Below the pieces are notes generated by a model, which worked only from the letters and a program-made list of their open reading frames with translations, ran no database searches and was not told the DNA's origin. Made by a program: the position numbers and the translations under genes. This document shows positions 42,127 through 51,564 of a stretch of DNA of 64,000 bases, piece after piece. This stretch comes from Comamonas terrigena NBRC 13299 (GTDB lineage Bacteria; Pseudomonadota; Gammaproteobacteria; Burkholderiales; Burkholderiaceae_C): the NCBI RefSeq assembly GCF_006740045.1, contig NZ_AP019749.1:4049001-4113000 (forward strand), read 5' to 3'. The stretch's first letter is position 1. Each line of letters begins with the position of its first letter.

Positions 42127-43212
42127 CTACCCTTTTTTCACCGTTTCAACGATAAGAGCACGATCCTCGTCGCTGACCCACCAACCGCAAGGCAGATGCA
42201 ACAAGCGTTTATAGAACTTATCCAATCCAGGAAGATCAGTTTTAGATCCGTCAAAAATACTGTGATAATTATTGGGTCGGTGCAATTTGGAAGCGGAAAT
42301 CCCGGCTGCGTTCAGGGCTTTCTCAAGATCTTCCGACTCATCGCTTAGCAGCGTATAGAGCCAATAACTTGGCTCAGCATTTGCGTCGCATTTGGCAAAA
42401 TCAACCCCCGCCACTTTGGCAAACATTTCATCGAAATATTTACCATTTTCAATATGGCGCTGCAAAACATTTTCTATGTTTCTGAGCTGAATCTGACCAA
42501 TGGTGGCTACAACATTATTCATATTGTATTTATAGCCAACACTAGAAATATTGACTTCGGTTCGAGGAACGCCTTTTAGCATTCCAAACCATCTGAATTT
42601 CTTGGCTTCCTCCATTTTTTCAGGATTGGCCATGGCCAGTACACCACCATCGATCGTGGTCATGTGCTTGATTGCCTGAAATGAGTAGATCGCATAATCC
42701 CCCACCAAGCCCACATGCTTGCCTGCATACAATGCCCCCAGGGCATGTGCACAGTCTTCAATCAATGGAATTCCATGCTGATTAGCGATGGATTTCAACT
42801 CGGCGAGATTCACAGGATAACCTGCATAGTGCACGCAAAGTATGGCTTTTGTTTTGTCGGTTATTTTGGACCTGACTGACTCGGGGTCCATGCCACCCAA
42901 CTGGGGATCGATGTCAGCCCATACGACTTTCGCACCACAATATAAAATCGACAGATTTGTGGGCTCTGCCGTCATTGGCGTTGAGATGACTTCGTCACCC
43001 GGCTCAACCCCACAGAGTTTCAAGGCCGCATGGAGGGCGGCAGTGCCGCTGCTCATGGCCAAAACATTCTTTATGTTGAATTTTTCAGAGAATTGCTTCT
43101 CAAATTCATAAACCTGCTCGCCCTCGGCAATTTGCCCGCTGTAGAGCGTTTTTTCCAGCGCAGGCATCAACTCATCTGCGGCAGGCAGTGCAACTTTAAC
43201 AATAGGTAGCAT
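42127..43212 (-). CDS. DegT/DnrJ/EryC1-family sugar-nucleotide aminotransferase
   Basis: A 361-aa PLP aminotransferase, probably acting on the 4-keto sugar nucleotide made by the FnlA-type enzyme. The PLP lysine is Lys182 in YSFQAIKHMTTIDGG. MSSGTAALHAALKLCGVEPGDEV near residues 53-75 is the phosphate-binding helix, and IEDCAHALGALYAGKHVG near 151-168 supplies the cofactor-stacking residues. The C-terminal LPCGWWVSDED motif is shared with the adjacent paralogue (LPCGWWLNDEN), pointing to an old tandem duplication. The start is adjacent to the acyltransferase gene upstream. Confidence 0.9.
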   Translation of the reverse strand: MLPIVKVALPAADELMPALEKTLYSGQIAEGEQVYEFEKQFSEKFNIKNVLAMSSGTAALHAALKLCGVEPGDEVISTPMTAEPTNLSILYCGAKVVWADIDPQLGGMDPESVRSKITDKTKAILCVHYAGYPVNLAELKSIANQHGIPLIEDCAHALGALYAGKHVGLVGDYAIYSFQAIKHMTTIDGGVLAMANPEKMEEAKKFRWFGMLKGVPRTEVNISSVGYKYNMNNVVATIGQIQLRNIENVLQRHIENGKYFDEMFAKVAGVDFAKCDANAEPSYWLYTLLSDESEDLEKALNAAGISASKLHRPNNYHSIFDGSKTDLPGLDKFYKRLLHLPCGWWVSDEDRALIVETVKKG

Positions 43213-44079
43213 TTACTCCCCCAGTTTATTGAATCTTGCTTTGTTCCCCGAAAGAAACTTCAAAACCTTATATTCCAATTCTGAAAATTTCTTATTATAT
43301 GTTTTATCCTCAACACAACAGACTGTGGAGAGCGACTTGAGCCTCATATCCATTGCACCATCTTTGTATTTTGAAAAAACAACTTCCCCACCATCGGTCG
43401 ATTTTTCATTCCTCACATGTAGAAAATCCTCTGTGACGTCAAGCATCAACCCGCTGTCTGCACAATAGGCTTGCATCCATTCTTTTAGCAGATCCCATTT
43501 CTCATCCAGGGAAATATCTTTATAAAAACTTAAATTACTTTTTTCCTGGGCAGGGGACCCTGCAATCACCGCATTAGGAGGAAAGGACTTGGTTATATTG
43601 GAGCCGATCAGGGCAACCGTTCTTTTCCCAAGGGTCACTCCAGATGCAACAATACATGAACCAACCAGCCAGACATCGTCCCCAATATCAACAGGTCGTC
43701 TCCCGAAAAGGGTGCAGCCTTCAATTTGCTCGCCGGCAGCAACATGGGACCAGAGTTGCGAATACATTCCAACCCGCACACCACGCCCGATTGAAATACC
43801 ACCACTACCATCGATTACCGAGTTCTGCCCGAACCAGCAATGCTCTCCAATCTTCACATACTCACCACTCAATACCAGACAGTTATCGTGCAGTGTGGTC
43901 CAGTCGTCGATGAAAATATCACCGCCTGAACATATGAATTTAACCCCATCACCTATCGAGCAATAATCTCCAATCGATATATTTCCTGGCGATTGGAATA
44001 TGAATTGAACATCATTGCCTATCTTTGCAGACTTAGAAACATTAATATTTCCATTACCGGAAATTTTATATTCTTTCAT
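43213..44079 (-). CDS. left-handed beta-helix acyltransferase (hexapeptide-repeat)
   Basis: A 288-aa protein whose first 175 residues are hexapeptide repeats (for example NISIGDYCSIGDGVKFI, YVKIGEHCWFGQNSVI, VDIGDDVWLVGSCIVASGVTLGK) ending NAVIAGSPAQ, the hallmark of O-/N-acetyltransferases of the WcaF/NodL kind. The last 110 residues are a non-repeat domain I do not recognise. ATG 44079 is chosen for the AGAGGA just upstream; a start at 44106 would overlap glyS. It may acetylate the amino sugar made by the neighbouring enzymes, or the polymer. It is first in the minus-strand arm, directly behind glyS. Confidence 0.85.
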   Translation of the reverse strand: MKEYKISGNGNINVSKSAKIGNDVQFIFQSPGNISIGDYCSIGDGVKFICSGGDIFIDDWTTLHDNCLVLSGEYVKIGEHCWFGQNSVIDGSGGISIGRGVRVGMYSQLWSHVAAGEQIEGCTLFGRRPVDIGDDVWLVGSCIVASGVTLGKRTVALIGSNITKSFPPNAVIAGSPAQEKSNLSFYKDISLDEKWDLLKEWMQAYCADSGLMLDVTEDFLHVRNEKSTDGGEVVFSKYKDGAMDMRLKSLSTVCCVEDKTYNKKFSELEYKVLKFLSGNKARFNKLGE

Positions 44080-44102
44080 AGATCCTCTATTTATAAATAG
44101 AT

Positions 44103-46214
44103 TCAAATCAGGTTAGACAAATCAGCAACACGATTCATGGCCTGGTGCAGCGTGGCAAGCAAGCCCAGGCGATTGGCCTTGAGTGCTGCATCTTCCGCAT
44201 TCACCATCACATGCTCAAAGAACGCATCCACAGGAGCGCGCAATGCTGCCAAGGTCTGCAGGCTGGCGGTGTAATCACCTGCAGCAAACTGTTGCTCGGC
44301 TTTGGGAGCCACCTGTTGCAGCGCGGCATACAGATCTTTTTCGGCCTGCTCCACCAGCACCGCTGCGTTCACCTGGGGTTGAACCGCTTCTTCCGCCTTC
44401 TTCAGAATGTTGCTCACGCGCTTGTTGGCCGCGGCCAATGCAGGTGCTTCCGGTAGCGCCGCAAACGCGCGCACGGCTTCCAGGCGCTTTTGCACATCGG
44501 AGAGGCGCTGGGGGTGCAGTGCCAGCACGGCTTCGATTTCCTGGGCGCTGTAGCCTTGTTCGCGGAACATGTTGGCCAGGCGGTCGTAGACGAATTCGAC
44601 CAGTTGGGACGTAGCGTCGATGATTTTGTCGCCAAAGGCGGGCAAGGCACTGACCAGCAGCGTTTCCAGATCCAGCTCCAGATCCTTTTCCACCAGCATG
44701 CGGATCACGCCCAGCGCATGGCGGCGCAGCGCAAAGGGGTCGCGGTCGCCGGTGGGCAGGTTGCCGATACCGAACATGCCGACCAGGGTTTCCAGCTTGT
44801 CGGCCAGCGCCACCACCACACCGACATCGCCGCGCGGCAGTTCGTCGCCTGCAAAGCGGGGCTTGTAGTGGTCTTCAATGGCATCGGCCACGGCCAGGTC
44901 CAACTGGTCGTTCAGGGCGTAGTAGCGGCCCATGGTGCCTTGCAGCTCGGGGAACTCCCCCACCATGTCGGTCACCAGATCGGTCTTGGCCAGCATGGCG
45001 GCCTGATCAGCCAGGCGGCCCAGTTCGGGGTTGCCCAGTTGCTGGGCAATGCTCTTGGCAATGGCACGCACACGGGCGATACGCTCACCCTGGGTACCCA
45101 GCTTGTTGTGATAAACCACCTTATCCAGCAGCTCGACGCGGCTGGCCAGGGTCTTCTTACGGTCCTGGTCGAAGAAGAACTTGGCATCGGCAAGACGGGG
45201 GCGCACCACGCGCTCGTTGCCACCGACGACTGCCGATGCATCCTGGGGCTGGATGTTGCTGACAATCAGAAACTGATGGGTCAGCTTGCCGCTGGCGTCC
45301 AGCAGCGGAAAGTACTTCTGGTTGGCCTTCATGGTCAGGATCAGGCATTCCTGGGGCACTGTCAGAAATTCCTTCTCAAATTCGCAGACCAGCACATTGG
45401 GGCGCTCGACCAGGGCCGTCACCTCGTCCAGCAGGGCTTCATCCTCAATGGGACGCACGCCACCGCCGATGCGCTCGGCCGCGGCCTGCAATTGCCGGGC
45501 AATGTCTGCACGGCGCTCCGCAAAGCTGGCAATCACGGCGCCTTCTTCGCGCAGTTGCTCGGCATAGCTGTCGGCATTGCGGATCACCACAGGGTCCACG
45601 GCCGCTTCAAAACGGTGGCCGTGGGTGGCCGTACCGGCCGTCAGGCCCAGGGCCTTCACGCCGATCAGCACCTCGGTGCCATGCATCACCACCAGCCCGT
45701 GGGCCGGGCGCACAAAGTGCACGCTGGTCCAGCCATCCTGCAACTGGTAACGCATGACCTTGGGAATGGGCAGCTTGGCCAGCGCTTCGTCCAGCGCTTT
45801 CTGCACGCCGTCGGTCAGCAGCACACCCTTGGCCGTGGATTCGTAGAACAGGGCTTCGGCCTTGCCTTCGCCCTGGCGCTTCAGACCGGCCACAGCGGAT
45901 GCGTCCGCACCCAGCGCGCTCAGCTTCTTGAGCAGCGCGGGCGTGGGCTTGCCATCGGCGTCCAGGCCCACAGCCACAGGCATCAGCTTTTGCGAGACCG
46001 CCTTGTCGTCGGCCTGGGGCAGCACTTCGGTGATGTGGGCCGCCAACCGGCGGGGCGATGCATAGGCCGTCAGGCGCGATTCGGTCGACGCCAGCAGGCC
46101 CTGGGCCTTGAGCTGGTCAAACAGCACGGCGGCAAAAGCATCACCCAGCTTTTGCAGTGCCTTGGGTGGCAGCTCTTCGACAAACAGTTCAACCAGTAGA
46201 TTCGATGCGTTCAT
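44103..46214 (-). CDS. glyS: glycyl-tRNA synthetase, beta subunit
   Basis: The 703-aa beta subunit of the alpha2beta2 bacterial glycyl-tRNA synthetase. The N-terminal LLVELFVEELPPKALQKLG and later HGHRFEA, LTMKANQKYFPLLD and the HD-like YYALNDQLDLAVADAIEDHYKP segments are diagnostic. A C-terminal anticodon-binding helical domain follows. It lies downstream of glyQ, with 87 bases between them. The acyltransferase gene of the polysaccharide locus begins right after it, so that locus could be partly read from the glyQS promoter. Confidence 0.96.
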   Translation of the reverse strand: MNASNLLVELFVEELPPKALQKLGDAFAAVLFDQLKAQGLLASTESRLTAYASPRRLAAHITEVLPQADDKAVSQKLMPVAVGLDADGKPTPALLKKLSALGADASAVAGLKRQGEGKAEALFYESTAKGVLLTDGVQKALDEALAKLPIPKVMRYQLQDGWTSVHFVRPAHGLVVMHGTEVLIGVKALGLTAGTATHGHRFEAAVDPVVIRNADSYAEQLREEGAVIASFAERRADIARQLQAAAERIGGGVRPIEDEALLDEVTALVERPNVLVCEFEKEFLTVPQECLILTMKANQKYFPLLDASGKLTHQFLIVSNIQPQDASAVVGGNERVVRPRLADAKFFFDQDRKKTLASRVELLDKVVYHNKLGTQGERIARVRAIAKSIAQQLGNPELGRLADQAAMLAKTDLVTDMVGEFPELQGTMGRYYALNDQLDLAVADAIEDHYKPRFAGDELPRGDVGVVVALADKLETLVGMFGIGNLPTGDRDPFALRRHALGVIRMLVEKDLELDLETLLVSALPAFGDKIIDATSQLVEFVYDRLANMFREQGYSAQEIEAVLALHPQRLSDVQKRLEAVRAFAALPEAPALAAANKRVSNILKKAEEAVQPQVNAAVLVEQAEKDLYAALQQVAPKAEQQFAAGDYTASLQTLAALRAPVDAFFEHVMVNAEDAALKANRLGLLATLHQAMNRVADLSNLI

Positions 46215-46301
46215 GATGATTTGGATAGCTGCTCAAGCTCACCAGATGGGCTCAAAGCAGCTGAAATTACGTGTAAGTGGACGGTCTGCAGTAGCGGCGC
46301 T

Positions 46302-47240
46302 TCAGGCCGCTTTCTTGGCGGCCTGCTCTGCGGCCTTGGCCAATTCGGCCAGCACTTCGTCGGCATGGGCCTTGGGCGCCATGGGGAAGCCCAGGCGCGC
46401 GCGGCTGTCCAGATAGCTCTTGCCCACCGCACGGGCCAGATTGCGGATACGGCCAATATAGGCGGCACGCTCGGTCACGCTGATGGCACCGCGGGCATCC
46501 AGCAGGTTGAAGGTGTGGGCCGCCTTGAGCACCTGCTCATAGGCAGGCAGCGCCAGCTGGGCATCGATCAGTTGGTTGGCCGTGCCTTCGTGCGCAGCAA
46601 AGGCGCTGAACAGGAACTCGGCGTTCGAATGCTCGAAGTTGTAGGTGGATTGCTCCACTTCGTTCTGGTGGAACACGTCGCCGTAACTCAGGCCATCGGT
46701 ATAGACCAGGTCGTACACCGATTCCTTGCCCTGCAGGTACATGGCCAGACGTTCCAGGCCGTAGGTGATCTCACCGGTGGCGGGCTTGCAGTCGATGCCG
46801 GCCACTTGCTGGAAATAGGTGAACTGGGTCACTTCCATGCCATTGAGCCAGACTTCCCAGCCCAAGCCCCAGGCACCCAGGGTGGGGTTTTCCCAGTCGT
46901 CTTCGACAAAGCGGATGTCGTTCTTCTTCAGATCAAACCCCAGGGCTTCCAGCGAGCCGAGGTACAGCTCCAGGATGTTGTCAGGAGCCGGCTTGAGCAC
47001 CACCTGAAACTGGTAGTAGTGCTGCAGGCGGTTGGGGTTCTCGCCATAGCGGCCATCCTTGGGACGGCGGCTGGGTTGCACATAGGCGGCCTTCCAGGGC
47101 TCCGGACCGATGGCACGCAGGAACGTGGCGGTGTGCGAGGTACCGGCGCCGACTTCCATGTCATAGGGCTGGAGCAATGCACAACCATGATCGGCCCAGT
47201 AGGACTGCAGTTTCAGAATGATTTGTTGGAAGGTCAGCAT
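46302..47240 (-). CDS. glyQ: glycyl-tRNA synthetase, alpha subunit
   Basis: The 312-aa catalytic alpha subunit that forms glycyl-adenylate. The sequence opens with the strongly conserved [20 protein letters not shown] and contains [22 protein letters not shown] near residues 24-45, [27 protein letters not shown] near 54-80, and the class II motif [14 protein letters not shown] near 158-171. An Ala/Lys-rich tail ends the protein. It is the first gene of glyQS; its promoter should be in the gap shared with the divergent SPFH gene. Confidence 0.96.
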   Translation of the reverse strand: MLTFQQIILKLQSYWADHGCALLQPYDMEVGAGTSHTATFLRAIGPEPWKAAYVQPSRRPKDGRYGENPNRLQHYYQFQVVLKPAPDNILELYLGSLEALGFDLKKNDIRFVEDDWENPTLGAWGLGWEVWLNGMEVTQFTYFQQVAGIDCKPATGEITYGLERLAMYLQGKESVYDLVYTDGLSYGDVFHQNEVEQSTYNFEHSNAEFLFSAFAAHEGTANQLIDAQLALPAYEQVLKAAHTFNLLDARGAISVTERAAYIGRIRNLARAVGKSYLDSRARLGFPMAPKAHADEVLAELAKAAEQAAKKAA

Positions 47241-47610
47241 GACGGGCTATTCGGATCGGTGCAGACGACGGGCGGCTACACCCTCTATCTATCGTTATGG
47301 AGGCGGGTGCCCCACCGCCAGGAACAAACCAGCGGCACGGCTACGCGCGCGAAAGGAGTGATTTTAGGCCTGCCGCCCTGTATTCACGAAGCCAGACCGG
47401 GCTACGGTGTTACACGAATGAGCGGAACGCACAAATTAGGAGCACACTACGCCCGTCTTTCTTGCATCTCCCAAATTAATCATTTTCAAAACCTTGTTAC
47501 ATGGGCGCCAACAGCTACGCTTTTGATACTCGCAATCATCTCTGCCAACAGCCCGGGTTCTACAATGACCGCGCAATGGCCCACTTTCCCACCTGCCTGC
47601 GAGGTTTGGC
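47241..47610. other. divergent promoter region between glyQ and the SPFH gene
   Basis: These 370 bases have no gene. The right half is AT-richer, and TACAAT at 47561-47566 resembles a -10 box for the plus-strand gene, though its -35 is weak. The glyQ promoter must lie at the left side. The region contains no T-box-like structure that I can recognise. Confidence 0.45.
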
Positions 47611-48732
47611 ATGAATCTGTTCAATATCATCAAAAACCAGCTGATCGAAATCATCGAGTGGACCGATGACTCGCGCGACACCCTGTCCTACCGCTGGCCG
47701 GATGAGGACAAGGAGATCAAGAACGGCGCCCAGTTGATCGTGCGCGAATCGCAGCAGGTGCAATTTGTCTCTGCAGGCCAGTACGCCGACCTGTTCGGAC
47801 CGGGCAAGCATGCCCTGACCACGCAGAACATCCCCATCCTCTCGACCATCCAGGGCTGGAAACATGGCTTCCAGTCGCCGTTCAAGTGCGATGTCTACTA
47901 CCTCAACACACGCCTGTTCACCGGCAACAAATGGGGCACATCCAACCCCGTCATGCTGCGTGACAAGGACTTTGGCGTGGTGCGCATTCGCGCCTTTGGC
48001 ACGTATGACTTCCGCATCGTTCAGCCGGCTAAGTTCCTGAAAGAGGTGGCGGGCACGGACCAGAACTTCCGCCTGGACGAATTTGCCGACACCATGCGCT
48101 CGCGCATTGTCAGCATCTTCACCGAAGCACTGGCCAAGGCCCAGGTGCCGGTGCTCGACGTGGCCACCCGCTACAGCGACCTGGGCGATGCGCTGCTGCA
48201 GATCATCAACCCGGCTGTCACCGACAAGTACGGCCTGGAAATCACCAGCTTCATCCTGGAAAACGTGTCCGTGCCGCCCGAGGTGGAGCAGGCCATCGAC
48301 AAGCGCTCCAGCATGGGGGCCATCGGCAACCTGAATGACTACGTGAAATACCAGATGGGCCAGGCCATGGCGAACGGCAGTGAAGGCGCAGCGGCAGCCA
48401 CCCTGCCCGCCACCATGGCCATGGGCTTCGGTATGGCGCAGGAGATGATGAAAAGCATGCAAGGCGGCGCAGCAGGGGCGCACGGGGCTTCCGGAGCAGG
48501 CGCTTCTTCTGCAGACCCTTTCTCACCTGAAGCTGCACAGGCGGCGCACACCCAGGCTGCACCCGCACCAGCGGCCATGCAGGTCTTCACCCCGGCCCAG
48601 GCCGCCCAGGTACTGGGCGTGGCCGAAGCCGATGTACTGGCCGAAATCCAGGCCGGTCACCTGAAAGCGCGCCAGATCGGCAGCCAGTGGCGGATTGGCC
48701 AGGCGGCACTCGATGAGTTCCTGCGCGGGTAA
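47611..48732 (+). CDS. SPFH/Band-7 protein (YdjI/virion-core-like) with C-terminal excisionase-type HTH
   Basis: A 373-aa protein. Residues 1-290 match the SPFH-domain family once annotated as virion core protein (YdjI-like): INPAVTDKYGLEITSFILENVSVPPEVEQAIDKRSSMGAIG is its signature near 195-235. A Gly/Ala/Pro-rich linker follows. The last 55 residues (VFTPAQAAQVLGVAEADVLAEI...GSQWRIGQAALDEFLRG) form a MerR/excisionase-like helix-turn-helix. This is an unusual fusion, since related proteins usually end in a zinc ribbon or short domain. GAGG precedes the ATG. The next gene encodes a zinc-ribbon membrane protein often paired with this family. Confidence 0.82.
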   Translation: MNLFNIIKNQLIEIIEWTDDSRDTLSYRWPDEDKEIKNGAQLIVRESQQVQFVSAGQYADLFGPGKHALTTQNIPILSTIQGWKHGFQSPFKCDVYYLNTRLFTGNKWGTSNPVMLRDKDFGVVRIRAFGTYDFRIVQPAKFLKEVAGTDQNFRLDEFADTMRSRIVSIFTEALAKAQVPVLDVATRYSDLGDALLQIINPAVTDKYGLEITSFILENVSVPPEVEQAIDKRSSMGAIGNLNDYVKYQMGQAMANGSEGAAAATLPATMAMGFGMAQEMMKSMQGGAAGAHGASGAGASSADPFSPEAAQAAHTQAAPAPAAMQVFTPAQAAQVLGVAEADVLAEIQAGHLKARQIGSQWRIGQAALDEFLRG

Positions 48733-48876
48733 ATCAACGCCCTCTCAGCGGCTTGGCCGCGTACCACAACCCAGTGCTGCCCACTGAAGGGAAACCTGCC
48801 AGGCGGCCGGTGCGCGGCGCCCTGGCCAGAGTGCCAGCAGCAAGGGCCTGTGCAGTGCACCTGATATTTTTGCGCC

Positions 48877-50037
48877 GTGACCCACCACACTGCCCCCACC
48901 TCCTCCAGCCATGCCCCCGCTGCGCCAGCAGCCCCGCCGACCATGGTGCGCAAGCACCCCTGCCCGGAGTGCGGTGGCAATCTGGAATGGAATGCCAAGG
49001 CCCAGGCACTCAAATGCCCGTACTGCGGCACCACCGCGCCCTGGAGCGAAGCCACGCGCGAAGAGCTGGGCCGCGCCGTGGTGGAGCAGGATCTGGCTGA
49101 AGCCCTGCGCAACCCTGTCAGCGGTCGCGGCTGGGGCACCGATGCGCGCTACGAGGTGCAGTGCCAGAACTGCCGTGCCATCTCGGTCTTCCTAAACAAG
49201 ACGGCAGCCCAGCGCTGTGACTTCTGCGGCTCGCCGGCCATCGTGGCACACGAAGAGCGCAACGATGCCATCACGCCGCAGAGCATCCTGCCGTTCCAGA
49301 TCAGTGACGGACAGATCCGCGACCGCATCCGCCAGTGGTATGGCAGCCGCTGGTTCGCGCCCAGCACACTCAAAACCGCAGCGCTGACCGATACGCTGCA
49401 CGGCATATACCTGCCTTACTGGACCTTTGATGCCCATGCCACTGCCCAATGGCAGGCCGAGGCTGGTTACTACTATTACAGAACCGAAACCTACCGCGAT
49501 ACCGATGGCACGCAGCAAACCCGCGAGGTGCGCCATGTGCGCTGGGAATCGGCTTCCGGCCAGTTGCAGCATTTCTTCGACGACGCGCTGGTGCCCGGCA
49601 CCGTCGGCGTGCAACCCGATTTGCTGCGCCAGGTGGAGCCCTTTCCGACCACCACCGACCTCAAGCCCTACACCCCTGAATTCGTCCGTGGCTGGACGGT
49701 GGAGCGCTACCAGGTCGACCTGTCCAAAGCCGCACAACTGAACGAGCAGGACATGGATGCCCAGCTGCGCAGCCTGTGCGCCCGCCAGGTGCCCGGCGAC
49801 ACCATGCGCAATCTGCAGGTGCAGCGCCAATACACCGGCAGAACCTTCAAGCACACGCTGGTGCCCGTATGGCTGGTGGGCTACACCTATGGCCGCACCA
49901 CCTACCAGATCGTGGCCAATGGCTATACCGGCCAGATTGCGGGGGAGCGCCCATACAGCTGGGTGAAGATCAGCTTCGCCGTGCTATGCGCTGTACTGCT
50001 GTTGCTGATCGTGCTGGGCCTGGCACAGAACAGATAA
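48877..50037 (+). CDS. zinc-ribbon protein with C-terminal membrane anchor, partner of the SPFH protein
   Basis: A protein of up to 386 aa from GTG 48877; an ATG at 48943 (MVRKHPC) is an alternative, and neither has a good RBS. Two CxxC pairs form a TFIIB-type zinc ribbon near residues 29-50 (CPECGG...CPYCGT), and a second pair is near 97-120 (CQNC...CDFCGS). The middle is an aromatic-rich globular region (IYLPYWTFDAHATAQW). A single membrane helix near residues 365-382 ends the protein with a very short tail. The chain is cytoplasmic and tail-anchored by prediction. Function is unknown; the location after the SPFH gene suggests one complex. Confidence 0.78.
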   Translation: MTHHTAPTSSSHAPAAPAAPPTMVRKHPCPECGGNLEWNAKAQALKCPYCGTTAPWSEATREELGRAVVEQDLAEALRNPVSGRGWGTDARYEVQCQNCRAISVFLNKTAAQRCDFCGSPAIVAHEERNDAITPQSILPFQISDGQIRDRIRQWYGSRWFAPSTLKTAALTDTLHGIYLPYWTFDAHATAQWQAEAGYYYYRTETYRDTDGTQQTREVRHVRWESASGQLQHFFDDALVPGTVGVQPDLLRQVEPFPTTTDLKPYTPEFVRGWTVERYQVDLSKAAQLNEQDMDAQLRSLCARQVPGDTMRNLQVQRQYTGRTFKHTLVPVWLVGYTYGRTTYQIVANGYTGQIAGERPYSWVKISFAVLCAVLLLLIVLGLAQNR

Positions 50038-50053
50038 CAGATGACAGATGAAT

Positions 50054-50084
50054 AAAAAAAGAGCTGCCACTGGCAGCTCTTTTT
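50054..50084. terminator. bidirectional terminator between convergent operons
   Basis: An A7 run, then GAGCTGCCA and TGGCAGCTC over a tiny loop, then TTTTT. It serves both the zinc-ribbon gene on the plus strand and rfbC on the minus strand. Confidence 0.88.
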
Positions 50085-50107
50085 GGGTGGTGCAATGGTG
50101 CAGTGCC

Positions 50108-50662
50108 TTATCCGATGAAGGTATCCGCATCCTGCAGCAAAGGCTGCTTCAGGTCTTTTTCCGACAGCAGCCAATCCATGCCCAAATCCGGCCAGGCAAT
50201 GCCAATCTGCGGGTCATTCCAGGCAACGCCCCGGTCCGACTCGGGCGCGTAGTAGTCCGTGGTCTTGTAGAGGAAATCGGCCGACTCACTCAGCACCACG
50301 AAGCCATGGGCAAATCCTGGGGGAATCCAGAACTGCTTGTGGCTGTACTCCGTCAATTCCTCGGCCACCCATTTGCCAAAGGTTGCAGACCCCTGGCGAA
50401 TATCCACCGCCACATCCCAGACGGCGCCACGCACCACGCGCACCAGCTTGCCCTGGGCATGTGGAGGCAATTGGTAATGCAGGCCACGCAGCACCCCTTT
50501 GCGGCTACGGCTGTGGTTGTCCTGCACAAACTCGAAATTGGTGCCAGTGGCGGCATTAAAAGCCTGCTGGTTGAAGCTCTCGTAGAAAAACCCGCGGGCA
50601 TCCCCGAACACCTTGGGTTCCACCACCATCACGTCCGGGATCGCGGTAGGGGTGGCTTTCAT
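50108..50662 (-). CDS. rfbC: dTDP-4-dehydrorhamnose 3,5-epimerase
   Basis: A 184-aa cupin-fold epimerase, third step of dTDP-L-rhamnose synthesis. Start ATG 50662 ([10 protein letters not shown]) overlaps the rfbA stop by ATGA. Family motifs are [11 protein letters not shown] near residues 20-30, [17 protein letters not shown] near 46-62 with the catalytic His, and [25 protein letters not shown] near 115-139 with the catalytic Tyr. Last gene of rfbBDAC, followed by the bidirectional terminator. Confidence 0.95.
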   Translation of the reverse strand: MKATPTAIPDVMVVEPKVFGDARGFFYESFNQQAFNAATGTNFEFVQDNHSRSRKGVLRGLHYQLPPHAQGKLVRVVRGAVWDVAVDIRQGSATFGKWVAEELTEYSHKQFWIPPGFAHGFVVLSESADFLYKTTDYYAPESDRGVAWNDPQIGIAWPDLGMDWLLSEKDLKQPLLQDADTFIG

Positions 50663-51546
50663 CGCACACCGCCTTTGAGGCATTGCACCAGATACTTGCC
50701 ATAGCCATTCTTGAGCAGCGGCTGCGCCAGCTTCTCCAGCTGTGCGGCACCAATCCAGCCGGAACGGAAGGCAATTTCTTCGGGACAGGCCACTTTCAAG
50801 CCCTGGCGTTGCTCCAGGGTGGCAATGAACTGGCCGGCTTCCAGCAGGCTGTCGTGCGTGCCGGTATCCAGCCATGCATAGCCCCGGCCCATCAGCTGCA
50901 CATTCAACTGCCCCTGCTCCAGATACAGGCGGTTCAGGTCGGTGATTTCCAGCTCGCCACGAGGCGAAGGCTGCAGCGACTTGGCCATGTCCACCACCTG
51001 GCTGTCGTAGAAATACAGGCCGGTGACCGCATAGTTGGATTTGGGCTGGGCCGGCTTTTCCTCCAGCGACAGCACCTGGCCCTGGGCATCGAATTCCGCC
51101 ACGCCATAGCGCTCCGGATCCTGCACATGGTAGGCAAACACCGTCGCCCCGGCGGACTGGCTTTCTGCGTTCTTCAACAGCCCCTGAAAATCATGGCCGT
51201 AGAAAATGTTGTCGCCCAGCACCAAGGCACTGGGGGCGCCAGCCAGAAACTCCTCGCCAATCAGAAAGGCCTGTGCCAGGCCATCGGGGGAAGGCTGCAC
51301 CGCATACTGCAGTTGCAGGCCCCATTGGCTGCCATCACCCAGCAGCTGTTCAAAACGCGGGGTGTCCTGCGGCGTGCTGATGATCAGAATTTCACGAATA
51401 CCCGCCAGCATCAGCGTGCTGAGCGGGTAATAAATCATGGGCTTGTCGTAAATGGGCAGCAGCTGTTTGCTGATGGCCAGGGTGGCAGGGTGCAAACGGG
51501 TGCCGGAGCCACCCGCCAAAATAATGCCTTTGCGTGCAGATGTCAT
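50659..51546 (-). CDS. rfbA: glucose-1-phosphate thymidylyltransferase
   Basis: A 295-aa nucleotidyltransferase making dTDP-glucose from glucose-1-phosphate and d[39 protein letters not shown] near residues 7-42 is the nucleotide-binding signature. [33 protein letters not shown] and [19 protein letters not shown] are also present. Normal length. It lies 18 bases after rfbD and overlaps rfbC by 4 bases. Confidence 0.96.
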   Translation of the reverse strand: MTSARKGIILAGGSGTRLHPATLAISKQLLPIYDKPMIYYPLSTLMLAGIREILIISTPQDTPRFEQLLGDGSQWGLQLQYAVQPSPDGLAQAFLIGEEFLAGAPSALVLGDNIFYGHDFQGLLKNAESQSAGATVFAYHVQDPERYGVAEFDAQGQVLSLEEKPAQPKSNYAVTGLYFYDSQVVDMAKSLQPSPRGELEITDLNRLYLEQGQLNVQLMGRGYAWLDTGTHDSLLEAGQFIATLEQRQGLKVACPEEIAFRSGWIGAAQLEKLAQPLLKNGYGKYLVQCLKGGVR

Positions 51547-51564
51547 GGCGTTGAAGAAACGGAA

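Noticed and set aside
44490..46199. A 569-codon plus-strand frame
   Set aside because: It is antisense to glyS and has the low-complexity composition of a shadow frame.
47241..47610. T-box riboswitch upstream of glyQS
   Set aside because: T-boxes regulate synthetase genes mainly in Gram-positive bacteria, and I see no T-box consensus or antiterminator structure here.
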